Positions 10,026 to 23,100 of a stretch of DNA of 64,000 nucleotides are shown here, piece after piece. Origin of the DNA: Syncephalastrum monosporum B8922 (Eukaryota; Mucoromycota; Mucoromycetes; Mucorales; Syncephalastraceae); assembly GCA_000697355.1 (NCBI GenBank), contig JNEN01001161.1, positions 62,001-126,000 of the forward strand, given 5' to 3'. Position 1 is the first letter of the stretch, and each line of letters begins with the position of its first letter. The notes under the pieces were generated by a model that was not told the origin of the DNA, did not search any database, and worked only from the letters and a program-made list of their open reading frames with translations. The translations under genes and the position numbers were made by a program.

Positions 10026-13000
10026 ATGTCTTTGTTTCTTTCCAAGCTTTTAACGGGGAGGAACAATACCAAGACAAAGCTCGAGCTTCTTTCCGATGCC
10101 TGGACGAGCATCCAAAAGTACTACGAGACGGCTGCAGGTATGAGACTCAGGCCGGCCGCCCACTGAATGCCCTTCTCATCCCTCCTTGGCCTGCAGATCC
10201 GCTCAAGGATGCCATCGACGTGACGCCCATCCCCTGCTGTCTGCAGAATATTGTCAAGCTTATCCAGGCCGAGGAACTGGAGTACGAGCGTGCGAGCGAC
10301 AGCTTAGAGACCGGCCCGTGCCTAGAATATGTACTGCAGAAGCGTGTGCTTGAGGAACTGGTCGAGTTTGCCAAAGTCGATGTGAGTCTGGTTTGGTTGT
10401 TCCTAACGAACACTGTCTTAACGCATGCTTTATAGACGCCTATTGGTATGCGTATTCACTGTCTCCGGTTCTTTTGCAGTCTCGTCACCAATGTCCACGC
10501 TCAACTCCTCCCGGAGCGTGCCGTCCACGCTCCTCTGCAGAAACTCATCAACTCGTGCCATCGCCTAATATCGCAGCACTATGAACGGCTGGCTGCCGAT
10601 GGGGAGTGTTCCGAAGAGCGCGCGGCTGCCATCGCTACCTTGTCCTTGGAGCTCGTCAAGCTCATGCATGGCGTCTTCTCGCACTTCAAAGGCACCAATG
10701 CCGCACTGATGGATCTGTTTTTCGAGCGAGGCTGGTGCCGAGGTTTGGGTGAGAACGTATGGCGAAGCAGCAAAGATGGCAAGACGTTCCATAAACGACG
10801 TGAAAGCGTGGACGAGAAAATTGCCTGGAACATGTTCCTGACGGTAAGTCTTTCATCTGTCGCGATAACCCTTTCTCTTATCCGTGTCGTATATTTGTGT
10901 AGCCGCGCTTCGATATGTTTACCTTTTTGATCGACTATATGAACATTCCGGGCGAGACGGGCGAGATTGCTCGCGAAGCCATCTTGTTTGCGCTGCGTCT
11001 GCTCGATGGTGATCCTGAATATGTCTGCTACGTCGTCGAATACTCGGGGCTGTGCGAAGTCGTGGTATGGTTGTGCGCCCATCCGAAATGACTGCATATT
11101 CAAGCAATTTATTTTTATCTTGCAGGCTGAGCGTCTTGCCCTTTTTTACGCCAAACTTCCTAAAAATGCAGGCGCTTTCAGCATATCGAGCAACAACCGT
11201 GTGGTCCCCATTCGTCCACCTCGACGCCGCATTCATTTCTCGGTGCCAGCCATGATTACCAACAATAGCCTCATGATAACCGTGAATGCACACAACAGCT
11301 TTAAAAAGAAGCGTAGAAAGAGAAGCTCCTTTGACGCCAACTTTGTCCGCTCCCTCGAATCCATCCGCGATGGTGAGCGTATCGTCGACGAGTTCTACAG
11401 TTTCTGGGAGTACCTGAACGACGTTGCCCGTGTGGCCGACCGGCGCCTGATGACGGCGTTGATGGCGCAGCTTGCCACCAGTTTTTGGCATCCTGTAGTC
11501 TGCACTGCCCTCAGCTCGCCTTCGGCTACGCTCGCCACTGCTGCTACAGCCTACACGACAGAAATGGTCCGGTCGCTCACAGATCAAAAGCTTCTGCATG
11601 CTTTCCTCGTTGTTTTGATTGGTGAAGAGGGCGGTGTCGGCAAAGACTTGGAGCCCGAGATCCGTAGCAACCAGCCACGTCAAGATCTACTCGATGACGA
11701 CCGTGAGGATACAGAGTCGCTACAGACAGACGAGGAAGAAGAAGAAAAAGACAAGGTAGCCACTTTCGCTGACGATGATCTCACGCTGCGGTCGCTGCTG
11801 ATCAACCGACTGGATGCCGAGGCACCTGATCTATCACTCGCATCCTTGCGTCTTTTTGACACTATCATCGAGACCTACAACCAGTTCGCCATTTACAACC
11901 TCGTTCTCCGTAACTATCTGGATATCACCCCCGATGGCGAGTACCTGGAGGATCTCGAAAAAGCAGAAGAAGGCAAGGATACCGATACGTCGTCGGTGGG
12001 CTCGAAAACAATGGACGATCGGTCGAGCACCAAGTCAGAAAAGGTGGATGATCTGGCTGTGGGCCAAAAGACAGAGGAAACGAAGACGGACAAAAATGAC
12101 AAAGTGCGATGGATTGTGGAAAGGTAAAGGGACACTGGAGAATCTTCATCATCATGCTTACCGTTTGTAAAGAATTCTGTCACTTTTACCGCTTGAAGAC
12201 GAGCTCGAACGCATGAAATCGCCTCCACTATCGTCCGTCATCTCCTCTGATTCATTCACATCTTCGGTGCACGATCCGATATCACCGGGTGTGGACGAGA
12301 ACCCCACTCCCAAGACCAGTCTTGGCGATGGCACGGGCCAAAATGTGGTCATTCCAGGGAACAGCTATGACGACTATTTCCATGAAGCCCGTGAACGCTT
12401 CCAGTACGGTCTACTCGCCAAAAATTTCTGGCGAACCCCGTATCCGCCCGAGAAAACCAAAAAGGACTATGCGCGTGAAGCCGAGCATCGTAAGGGGCGG
12501 CCTCAGCGACGACCGATGAGCATGATCGTCTCGTCCAAGGATGCCGAGCTACACCGAGACAATGGGTTTGAGAATGACACTCTTTCTATCCGGAAGCTTT
12601 ACGGTAGCTACGAAGGTCTTTTTATGAGCAGGATTTTTGATCTATTCTTCAAGTTGCTCGAGTCTCCGATGGAGCAAAACCTGCTGGTCACGAGTATCCT
12701 GCAGAAAATTGCCGGTGTCGTGGACAAACGTGTGGATGGCGTCCTTTGCGAGTGGCGTGCTATCCGCGTCGGCGGCGATGGCGCGCTTTATGGAGGCGTA
12801 TGGACATTGCCAAGCGGAAAGGGCAACCGAAGAAGCCTGTACTCAATGTTGGAACAAGTGACGTTTGAGGCGCTGAAGCGCGCACAACTGGTGCCCAACT
12901 TTGAAACGCGCATTTCGATTGCCAAGAAGCGCGGTGTCCTTGCAGGACACAATCCGCCTGTTCAGCACGCAGCCCATCCAAAACGCTCCGCCTCGTCCTA

Positions 13001-13781
13001 CACCCTGTCATCCTCCACCCCCACGCCGCGCGACAATGGCAAGCGCTCCCTCTCGCGGCATCCAAGCTTGTCACAGCTCGTTTTCTCCAAAGGGGCCTCA
13101 TCTCCTGTCAACGAGGTACCTGCAAGCCCAAGTTCACCTTCGGGCACCAAATCCACGGGCCTAATGTCGCTACGTGTCAACACTACTCCACACAGCAACG
13201 GTAATAGTCGTGAAAAGCCCAACGCGGCTTACCCTCCTCCCACGAAGAGTACCAACAGCAGCACATCAAGTCGTGGAAGTACCAGCAATGGAAACAGCAA
13301 CGGCAGCAGTACAAGCACTGCTAATACCAGCAGCAACAACGGCGCGAGCTCGCCTTCCACTTCTTTCTTCCAACAATCACAACGCACCAATGCTACCCCC
13401 GTGACGATGACGAACCCTTTTGCTAAACTGTCCAACTTTGTCAATTCCTACATTGTCCTACAAGAGTTTTGCAAGGAGCTTGCTGCTGTTATCCTCGTGC
13501 GCCACGCATCCAATAACAATGAATCTGGCTTGATGCGGTACCAAGATCACCACCACAAGCGCGAATCCATGTTTGGGGCTTCAAATGATTACTGGCTCGA
13601 GGAGCGCACACTCGATGACGACGATATTCTCGACGGCGAGAAGCCAAGCATGGATAAGTGGCGTAATCGTATATCGATGGTATCCACCCTGGCAGACTGG
13701 CGAAGCGTGCGTAGTCTTGATATGATTGATGAGGCGCTTTCTAACCGCATCCGCTCTGCCTCAAGTGATGGCAAGTGGTGA
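10026..13781 (+). CDS. FTS-Hook-interacting protein (FHIP/RAI16-like)
   Basis: Predicted subunit of the FHF complex (FTS-Hook-FHIP) that links early endosomes to dynein in animals and in Aspergillus (FhipA). Six exons: 10026-10137, 10197-10381, 10436-10843, 10903-11064, 11126-12123 and 12173-13781. All close in phase to 1157 residues. The N-terminal half has the helical RAI16-like pattern: WTSIQKYYE, DVTPIPCCLQNIVKLI, FFCSLVTNVHAQLL, FDMFTFLIDYMNIPGETGEI and AREAILFALRLL. A low-complexity acidic stretch (EEEEEKDK) follows near the middle. Next comes the conserved C-terminal block YGSYEGLFMSRIFDLFFKLL with MEQNLLVTSILQKIAGVVD. The tail is Ser/Thr/Asn-rich and then ends with KLSNFVNSYIVLQEFCKELA. 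It is longer than most relatives because of the inserted disordered region. A Rab7-like gene follows on the same strand. Confidence 0.85.
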
Positions 13782-14714
13782 CTTCAATGATACCGATCAC
13801 CTTTATATATATATATATATTTGTCGTATAAACAAAAAATCTTTTATGTCTGTAACTACTACAGTTCACTTTTTCCACATACCTAGGCAGCGGGCGTCAG
13901 GTCGTCGATACACCCTCACGGCGCGTGGGCCACTGCCTCACCTGAGTCTGAATAGTTACAGGAATCATGGAATTTATGTTTGGAATAGATTATAAAGACC
14001 GGCTTTCATGCAGCTATTAGTAGTTTCAGGTTACTGTTTCTGTTCTCTATACAGTACTGATAGTGTGAATGTGATACTGTGATACTCCTTTCGCAAGAGA
14101 TTCGGTTCTGGTAAATAATTTAAACTGCATTTCCGAGAGATGACATGATTTGGATAAACTGGCCATTGCTATGTCCTCCCAAAAATTGTGTATTCGGTCT
14201 CAAATAATGTCTTACGCGCATGATCGATATAGGTTGGCATCCCATGATCGCGGATGAAATCATACTGGCACGATATATGCAGGGCTTATCTCATATACCA
14301 TTATTTGTGCGTGATGAATATATATGAAAGCAGAACAGTAGGCAACAATAGGGTTCAGCTGTTGAAATGAACTGATAGCTGAATAATTCCAATTTACAAT
14401 CTGGTATGCAGTGCCAGCCGACATCACGGTAGCGGATCATAGCGGCAGATGAGTGTGCGATATCGTAGGGATCATCGATGTAACCATGTACTCCACTAAC
14501 GGGTATCAGGGTAACTACCACAAACTATGAATAGTTTCAAAGTATAGGTGTAAGAAGACCCGATCGATGTGACCAGAAAGTATATGCAGAAAATGGCTGC
14601 ATGAGGCGAGCTGAATTAGGAACCAACGCGGCAGATGAAAATGAGTCTTTCTCTTTTGCCTGCTGCTGCTTCTGCTGCTGCTGCTTCACCGGCAGCGGTT
14701 CTATACAATCCGCA
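13782..14714. other. Intergenic FHIP / Rab with a dispersed-repeat copy
   Basis: AT-rich spacer of about 930 bases. It has a short (TA)n run at 13805-13821 just after the FHIP stop and a GC-richer island at about 13882-13955, which is one copy of a dispersed repeat described separately. The final 130 bases contain a TGC/CTG run (14660-14690) in the Rab 5' leader. No coding signal is seen. Confidence 0.6.
13882..13955. repeat. Dispersed repeat, copy A
   Basis: A GC-rich island in AT-rich sequence. Positions 13908-13953 match 26435-26480 at 39 of 46 bases counted by eye, on the same strand, and similarity continues weakly to the left (both have a CGG/GTC-rich stretch). No open frame is preserved between the copies, so it behaves like a non-coding repeat such as an old SINE-like element. 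Confidence 0.6.
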
Positions 14715-15605
14715 ATGCATAAAGACATTCTCAAAGTCGTCCTCATTGGTGATGGCGGCGTAGGAAAGGCAAATGACAGTCGTCCTTTATATATTTATAA
14801 TATTAACCTGCCTTTTTCTCTGTTCAACAGACCAGTTTACGGAATCAGGTGCATATACATACACGGAATATACATTCATATATTCGCATACATGACGTCG
14901 CTGACATGTCTCCCCCCTTCTTCAATGCAGTTTATACATAAGCGATTCACGAATGCTTACAAAGCGACCATTGGTAAGAGTGACGGCAATAAAAAGAAAA
15001 CGTACTTACAAGATGGACAGGAGCCGACTTCATCACCAAAGAAGTCCTGACAGACGAGGGCAACAAGGTCATGGTCCAGATCTGGGACACGGCGGGCCAA
15101 GAACGGTTTCAGTCACTTGGTGTCGCTTATTATCGTGGCGCGGATGCTTGTATCCTTGTTTACGACGTGAATAATTTTCTGTCTTTCCAGCATCTCGGTA
15201 AACTCGAACAGATCCGCCGTACATTACATGTACCTTGTACTGACCCTTTACCGACCGATATCAATAGGCCGATGGCGAGAAGATTTCCTGAAACAGTCAT
15301 CGTTGCCTAGCGAAGAGGCCGTGCATTTTCCAATGTTGATCATTGGAAACAAGATTGATATTGACGACCGAGTCGTCTCGCGGCGCCAAGCACGCGCCTG
15401 GGCAGATCAGCACTCGAGCGACAAGATGCGCATCCCGTGCTTTGAAGCTAGCGCCAAGGACGGTGTCGGCGTCGAGGAAGCGTTTACACATATTGCAAAG
15501 ATGGTCAAAGTACCCCAATTGGAACTGGACTTGAATGGCGGCGATGCATTGACCTTGTCGTCCGACGCCCGCTCCAGCCGCCATCATCGCCGGTCTTGCT
15601 GTTAA
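14715..15605 (+). CDS. Rab7-like small GTPase
   Basis: Ras-superfamily switch GTPase acting on late endosome/vacuole membranes if it is a true Rab7/Ypt7 relative. Five exons: 14715-14768, 14831-14848, 14931-14973, 15021-15197 and 15268-15605, closing to 209 residues. G motifs are intact: P-loop GDGGVGKTS, switch [33 protein letters not shown] (NKxD) and EASAKDG (SAK). KATIGADF and the [13 protein letters not shown] block are Rab7-like. The C-terminus ends RRSCC, a double-Cys prenylation site rather than the CxC common in Rab7. The first intron needs a GC donor (14769) because the P-loop Lys ends exactly there, and exon 2 is only 18 nt (TSLRNQ). Position 3 of GDGG (Gly) differs from the usual GDS of Rab7, so this may be a paralogue. 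Confidence 0.9.
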
Positions 15606-15890
15606 ACCGCCCTCGTCTCCATCTCTATCTTTCTCGTCCTTCGTTACGCTGTACTCTATACGTTCTATATAGTTTCTCTTCCACTCTCTATCACATACCC
15701 TTCTTCGCGGTGAGCATGATATCATTGTAACAAGATTCCTTCGCTACTGGATATAGTATCTTACTGCTGTTGCCATCCGGAGAATTCTCGGGCCGGTGGA
15801 GTTCAATGCTTCCTAGTTGGGTCCCCGAAAGCATAACATTATCCGTTTCCTTATTTTTTTTCTTCTTCCTCTCCTTTCATTGACAGCGAC

Positions 15891-18276
15891 ATGCAAAAGC
15901 GCCATATTGTTGTCTATTCCGTACTGGTATGGCTTCGGTGGATAGCGTCCAGCACACCAGGCTATGTCCATCCCGATGAATACTTCCAGTCGCCAGAAAT
16001 CACGGCAGGGACGGTCTTGGGAGTCGAGACTTTGACACCCTGGGAGTACCAGCCCATTCACGCTGCGCGGTCCATCGTCGTTCCGTACGTTCACTCTTGC
16101 TGCTTCTTTAGTTTGCCCGCTAATGTGCTCAAACGCGAACAGATTCTTAACCACGGGCTTGTCATTCTTGTTTATGCAACCAGTCGACGCGTCGCCGCAA
16201 AGTATGTTTATCCTTTCCATATTGAATGCTTATTAAGCTCATGGTCAAACCAGTCCCCGAGACAGTCAGCATATTCTTGGCTGAACGCATGCCCTTTTTC
16301 GCTCTTTCCTTGCTCATGGGTAAGTGCTCACTAGGTACCTTGGCCGGTGAAACTCACACTTTTTAGATTTTGTGGTCTACAAGCTTTGCCGTCAATTGCG
16401 GCAAGAGCCTTTGCTGCCTATGGTCATCATGGCGACGAGCCAAGTCATGCTTGTTTACTACATGCGCCCCTTCTCCAATACGGTTGAATCACTTATACTC
16501 TGCTTGAGTCTGCTCGTGTACTCTACCACCTTCGAACAGGTAAAGCCTCGGGAAGTCTTCAGCAGATACTGATATGGTCACATTCATGCAGACTACGGCT
16601 GCAGCAGGATTTCTCCTCGGCTGCCTGATAAGCCTGGGCATATTCACGCGTGTAACGTTCGTCCTGTATGGTCTACCCGTGTGTCTTGCCTACCTGAGGA
16701 TGCTTTACATTCAAAAGTAAGTACGTAACATCGTGTACCAATGCGGGTCACTTAGCCAAATTCAAGCGGAAAGCACATTGGCGGTACGGTAGCATCGCTG
16801 ATTCCATTTGCCATTGGTGCGAGCTTGGTATCTTCTGTCTGTATCGTCGCCGACTCGCTGTATTATCAAGCACTCAAGGTCACGTTGAATGGCGAGCCTT
16901 TCAAGAACTCGACGCAAGTACTTGATACCCTGACGGACATATTTCAATGGCCCTCACTTCGCTTCTCCGTAATTTACAAACTGAAATTGCGGTCGTCCTT
17001 TCTCTAATCATCATTATCCAGGGCCACTTTGTGCTGACGCCGCTGAACAATCTTCTCTACAATATGGATGTGGACAATCTCAAACAACATGGTCTGCATC
17101 CCCGTTATCTTCATTTGCTCGTGAACACACCCATGCTTTATGGTCCCCTGGCCATCGGCGCCCTTTCGGCTGTTTATGGCAAATTTCTGGAGGATCATCG
17201 CGATGAATTCCAGCAATTTTACTATGGTATGAGCGGCAGAAGGGTGAGATCAGCACGCGTCTAATGGGAGTTATAGTTCTTCTGGGCACCATTGTGGTAC
17301 CACTCGCGGGTCTGTCGTCCATGCCCCACCAAGAAGCGCGGTTTTTGACGCCTTTGCTCGTCCCTCTTGTCCTGACCTATACTTGGAACCGTGACAAGCT
17401 TTATCGCTTCTTCTGGGTATAACGTGATCTTTTACTTCTATCCACAGGGACTAAACAGTGATTCCTAGGTGATATGGCCGCTTTTCAACATTATCATGAC
17501 CTTTGTTTTTGGCGTCCTGCATCAGGTAGTCCCAAACATCTGTCACTTCTTATATGTTACTGAATCTATCGTTGAAGGGAGGCATGATGCCAGCCATGAT
17601 GTACATGCAACAACAGTCTCTCGCCCTCCAGTCGTGCGAGACGACAGCCAATGGAGGAGTGAGCTGCCATTATGGTCCACTCGGACAGCTCCCCGAGGTG
17701 GACTTTGATTTGACAACCCATCTCCTGTTCTACAAGACGTACATGCCGCCGGAACATCTACTGGCATACCCCACAGCATGGAAGAAGGGTAAGAGTGGAA
17801 AGTACATTTATGAGCATGTTATTGATACAGCAGTAAACTGGATGTAGACCCCGATTGTCATGTACATGTGACTGTCAAGGACTTTGCCGGACGTTTGGAT
17901 CTCTTGGAGCAGGAGATTGCTGTGCGGGAAGGCGTTGACTTGCGAACGGAACGACCGATGGTGCCACAAATTGATTTTGCCCCGAGCGGTGAAAAAACCT
18001 ATGAACGGTAATTTCATATCCAACCGCACTGTCATCATCCTTGATTAAGCTTCTTCCACCAACGCGTCTGTTTCTTCTCATAGGACACTCGTGGTTTCCC
18101 CGAGCACAGCCATGCTACCCCATGTTGAGAAGCGGAGGTACCAGTTACTGGCCAGTTTGAGTCCGCATGTCAACTTTGATGATGCAGCCATGCTGCTACA
18201 AGCTATACAGGAAGGCAAATTTTCGCGTGCGATGATGGGCTTGAACGTTTATTTGCTGTTGTCCGATGTTGACTAA
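15891..18276 (+). CDS. SMP3: GPI mannosyltransferase 4 (Smp3/PIG-Z)
   Basis: ER membrane mannosyltransferase of family GT22 that adds the fourth, side-branch mannose to GPI precursors, using dolichol-phosphate mannose. The ATG at 15891 is followed by a hydrophobic segment and [13 protein letters not shown], the lumenal HPDEYFQ motif typical of Smp3/[29 protein letters not shown] follows across the first intron (donor after 16084, acceptor ending 16142). At least seven short introns follow. Many hydrophobic segments are visible ([47 protein letters not shown]-like runs), as expected for a 10-12 TM protein. The gene ends at TAA 18274-18276. The next gene downstream encodes a protein with a GPI-type tail. 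Confidence 0.85.
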
Positions 18277-18411
18277 CAGATGAAATCAGTCCTCTTGCAT
18301 ATTAGACTATACATATAATCTTGTGTTTATTTGAAAAATAATAAAAGAATAAAAAGTGCCAGCATACATGTCAGAAAGAAGACAGAAAGACACGTTTTCA
18401 TATACAAGAAT

Positions 18412-19943
18412 ATGCTCTTCATACCCACACTTTTCCTTGTCAGTCGGGTCATGGCAGCTGACCCGGTGACTTCAGATGTGGAGGCCACCTCAACGCATAG
18501 TAACGCAATGGCATCTCCGGTATGGTTAGCGGGCCTGAAAGGCCCAGAAGGATTGCATGTACGCCAAGACAACAGCGTGGCACGGCCGCTCGAGCCAGTG
18601 TCTGAGCTATCTCTGAGCCGATACCCCCCGCCTCTCAAGGCACCAGCGACGGACGACCCCGAGATTGCGGCCGTGATGCGCCAAATCGACTGGTCCTTGG
18701 TGCCCAAGACCGCACCACGACACAAGGATGCCGCGAGTGGTGACCTGGATATCAAGCACTATGACACCCAGGCCGATCCGGATTGCTGGTGGTCGAGCTC
18801 ACTCTGCACAAGACCCAAACTGGACTATCTTCCAGAGGACGTGCGCCATTGCCCTCAGGCAGGCGACTGGGGTCTGAATTACGACGATGGGCCTTTTCGC
18901 GTGTGGAGCGAGGATGCCGAGCAACAAGCTTGGCAGGAGCCCCGATTGTACAACTTTCTGGCCGAACATGGCAACCAAAAGGCAACCCTCTTTTGTAAGT
19001 AATTGACACGTGGTACAGCATGGCGAAAAAAAGACAAAAAGGAATCACTGACGTGCCTATTTTCCGCGAAAAGTTATTGGCTCCAATGTGATCACCTTCC
19101 CCGAGGCGGCTCAACGCGCGCTGCAAGATGGACATACGATCTGCTCACACACGTGGTCCCACCCGCAGATGACGACCCTCAGCAACGAGGCGGTTGTCGC
19201 CGAGCTTTATTGGACTCAAAAAGCCATTAAGGAGGTGCTTGGCGTCACGCCCAAGTGCTGGCGTCCGCCATTCGGTGATGTCGATGACCGCGTACGTGCC
19301 ATTGCATATGCGATGGGCATGCGTACCATTCTGTGGGATCAAGACTCGAATGATTGGGGCTTGGTATGTTATACCTGCATGATATTGACGCGTCATCTGA
19401 CTTTCCTTTTTCTTCCCTGTGACAGCCTTCCTCCGCCGTCTCAGACAAGACGGTCAATGGCTATTTTGAGGACTGGATTCTGCAGCGTTCAAAGAATCTG
19501 GATAACGAGCACGGGCACATTACCTTGGTAAAAAAAAATTCGGAATATGTTGTACAACGTCGGATTTTGACAGATTTGAAATTGCATAGCAACACGAAAA
19601 CAGCAATGCGACGATCGCCCTCACGGAGCACTGGTTGCCTCAGCTGCAAGAACACTTTAGGGTGATGCCCATTCACGAGTGCCTCAACGATGCGCAGCCA
19701 TATTGGGAGAAGGACTGGGTCTACCCGACACGCGATCATCCTCAGCGACAAGAACCTTCGGAAAACCATTCGGCCGTGGGTACTGTGGACCATGCGCAGG
19801 TTCTCGAACAGGATAACAAGGTGCAGCAAGGTAGTAATCAGGAGCAAGCGGCCAGCAGCAGTGGCGCAACACAAACAATGGGTTCCGGAATCCATGGATT
19901 CTACGTCCTGGCAGCGGTGCTGCTGTTGCAAAGGTTGATGTAA
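18412..19943 (+). CDS. Chitin deacetylase, GPI-type
   Basis: Carbohydrate esterase family 4 enzyme that removes acetyl groups from chitin to give chitosan in the wall. The ATG at 18412 opens a signal peptide (MLFIPTLFLVSRVMA); an in-frame upstream Met (18331) would place a Lys/Arg-rich stretch before it and is less likely. The NodB domain shows motif 1 as NYDDGP (both Asp kept), motif 2 as HTWSHP and motif 3 as RPPFGDVDDRVR, then ILWDQDSNDW. Introns lie at about 18999-19073, 19363-19425 and 19529-19590. After the domain comes a Ser/Gln-rich linker and a hydrophobic end (GFYVLAAVLLLQRLM), the pattern of a GPI-anchor signal. The stop at 19941-19943 lies about 230 bases from the stop of the convergent chitin synthase gene. 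Confidence 0.92.
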
Positions 19944-20171
19944 CACAAATAGACTTTGGGGGGTGGTTCCAGGCCAACATAATAAAAAAAAGGTTGCATT
20001 GGCGACACTTTATTACTGGATACGTATGAAGAGAACAAATACAAATGAGAGGGAAATGAGTTCGTGTTGTGTTGTGTGAGTATGGGTGTGAAAGTGAAGT
20101 CGTAGGAAGAAAGAGATAGAGAGGAAAGCACGTGAAGTGGTTTTGAAAGATGAGGAACTGAGACGAATGTT

Positions 20172-23100
20172 TTAGAAGCCATAAGAGCCCTGCTGATGGG
20201 GAGGCGGCGGGCGAGCGCCGACGTACTGGCCGGGGCCCATGGGCGGTTGAGGCGATGAGGATGCAGAGGAATGTGTGGACGAGGCCCAAGGGCTAGGCTG
20301 ATCGTTTTGAGGCCGGAACGAGGGATAGTAGCCGCCAGCACCGGCACGGGCGGGCCCCTCCTTGGAGGGATCAAAGTAGTGTACTGGATCCTGACCACTG
20401 ATGTCCGAGCGACTGCTGTAAGCATCATCGTCTGCGCCAGGGTCGAGCAAGCCCCGCTTGCTCTCGTCCTCATCTCCCGGCACGACCGAGTGCATAAAGT
20501 GAACCGGACCCATCTCACGCAGTTGGCGCTCTTTGCGCTCGCGGCGCTTGAAGGCGCGGACACGCTTACGTTCGTAGTCTTCCCATCGCTTGAGCGGCAC
20601 GGAGGAGGGATCAAAGACACCGTCTTTGTTGGCATGATCGTCGCCCTTTTCGCCCTCGACCTTACGCGTCTCACCCCACGAGAAGTCATCGAAATGCCAG
20701 AAGGAGTAGACGGGCAGAATGAAGTTCCACACGGGCAGGGCAAGGAGATAGACAAACATCCAGGTGAGGTAGACCCACTTGCGGGTTGTGATCAGGATCA
20801 ATAAAGCCGGCGAGAAAAGCACGATAATGAGGAGGACCAGGGGCACAGCGGTCTGGAACGACGTGATTTGCGTGGATGCAATCGAGACAATCAAAACGAC
20901 GGTCAGACAGATGGCGACAGGCAGGGTGAGGGTACCAATCAAATCCATGAAGACGACAAACTGCATCGAGAAGCAGAAAGTACCACACAAGTTGCGGACC
21001 AGAACAAGCTCGAAAAGATTGTGGATGGTCGAATTGATCCAGCGGCGACGTTGGGACAGGAGGACCTTGAACTCGTCTGGCACGATGGTTTTGCAGATAG
21101 CCTGGGGTGTGAAACCCATCTTGCGGTAGGGGAAGTTCCGAAGCATAAGCGTGGTCAGGAAACGATCTTCACCGAGCAGGAGCAAGTTCTTTTGATGGAG
21201 TGTTTCAATCACGTTTGACGAGTATTCTTGGACAATTTCGGGCTTGGTGATGATCGGCACCCAGTCACCATCGCCCTTGCGAGCCTTGAGACGATACATG
21301 GAGAAACAACCAGGCAAACAGGTCACACCACCGAACACGGCTTCGAAACCCTTGGCAAGATGATGCGAAATGAAGTATTCGTAGACCTGGATGGCGGTGA
21401 CCCACGAGTCGCGCTTGTTGGCAATCTTGGTCTCGCCACACAAGCCCATCAACAAGTTGTCGTTGACCATGCAGTTGACAAGCACACGAAGAGCAGCCAT
21501 GTAAACCTTGGTATCAGCATCCACCTATAGACACATATGAATATCCTGCCTGTCCTTTGATTGGCATATGCTTACCATGAGACAGACTTCAAAGTAGTCG
21601 GGAGTAGCACCACCCATCAGGTAGGTAATCTTTTGGAAGAGATCGTAGTCGAGGGGAGTCATTCGGTCGTTGTAGGTAACACGGCTGAAGAAGTTCATGA
21701 GAATCAGCTGGGAATCACGCTTGCCACGGTTGCCGGCCTTAGGCTTGCCGTCTTCAGTAGGGTTGCCGCACTTGACGATTGTAATCATAGGCACCTTGTG
21801 TCCCTTGCAGACTGTACAACATACGCGGTGAGCTCATCTCTTCCCCGTTGTTTTCTGTTTTTTTTTATGGCTTACCATAGTGACCGGCATAGACCTTGGC
21901 GCGGTTGTACATCTTGGCACCGTTTGCGACAGCGATGTAGGCCTTGGGTTCGGGATTCTGCATGGCAGGGTTATCAAAGGTCATCAGCTCCAGGCACTGA
22001 TCGGGAGTGGTCTTTGTCTCGCCGTGGCCGGTGATGATACCGTCAGCAATGAGGAAGAGCAGCTTGCGGTCGTCAGGGTAGTCGGTCATGGAGAGCGATT
22101 CGACGGTTGCGCCGATACCTTCCTTGTTCTCGGAGTAACAGGTGACCAGCAGGACGGCAAAGAGGTCGTTGCCAACTTCGATTTGCTTGCCGGCAGGAAG
22201 ACCACCCGCGGCAACGCCAGGAGCAGGAGGCATGGGCTTGCCGATGGCCGACATTTCCATGGACTGGTTCGAGTGGACGAGCGCAGCCGAGCGAGGCATG
22301 GGCGGCGGGTTCTTGCTAAGCTTGCGCGAGAGGAACCAAGCAAAGATGAGGGCCATGAAGAACCGAGCAAACACGATGGACAGCACACACGCAAGCGCAA
22401 AGAACAGGATCAGCTGCGACGCGAAACAGCCAGGCGTGTCCTTGTCGATGTGGCCAGCACGGTACTTCTGGGTCAGACACTTGCTCGCCGCTTCGAGCTC
22501 AGCCTTGTGCGAAAACATCTTGGTCGCGTCACGGCCACCCTCGGCATAAGGCTGCTTAAGCATGTATCGAATGACTTCATCCAGCTCATCGTCGGCAAGA
22601 GCAGTCGGGTTCGCTTTAATGTAAGGGTCCATGTTAAGCACGACGCCGTCAATGACCATGAAGTTGGTGAGGTTGCTCGACGCCATCATGTTCCAGTCGT
22701 AGCCGACTTGCTTGGTCGTGTTGGTGATTTTGAGGTTTTCCAGATTAGAAGCAGACAAGGCACCCAAAGAGCAGCCGTCATTGCCATTGTTGGACGAGCA
22801 CGGGTTGAAAGTGACGGCCGTGAAGCTGTTGGCTTTGGTGTTACCAGTGTCTTGACACTCGGAAATATCGGTGCCGTGCGTAAAGTAGTTTGTAATGTCG
22901 GTGCCGGGGACGGATGCGATGCTGTACACATCCACGTTGTTGGTCACCTTGGCTTCAGAGATATTAAATTGCCAGCCGAGGATACCAAGCATGCCGGCTA
23001 CACATATTCATCATCATCATCAGTGTGAGTGTGGGCAATTAAGCGTGGTTACATAGAAAACACTTGCACCCCCCGCACCCCCAAAAAAAGAAAGAAATAG

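Noticed and set aside
21880..23028. Plus-strand open frame of 382 codons
   Set aside because: Antisense shadow of the chitin synthase gene produced by its biased third positions; no domain.
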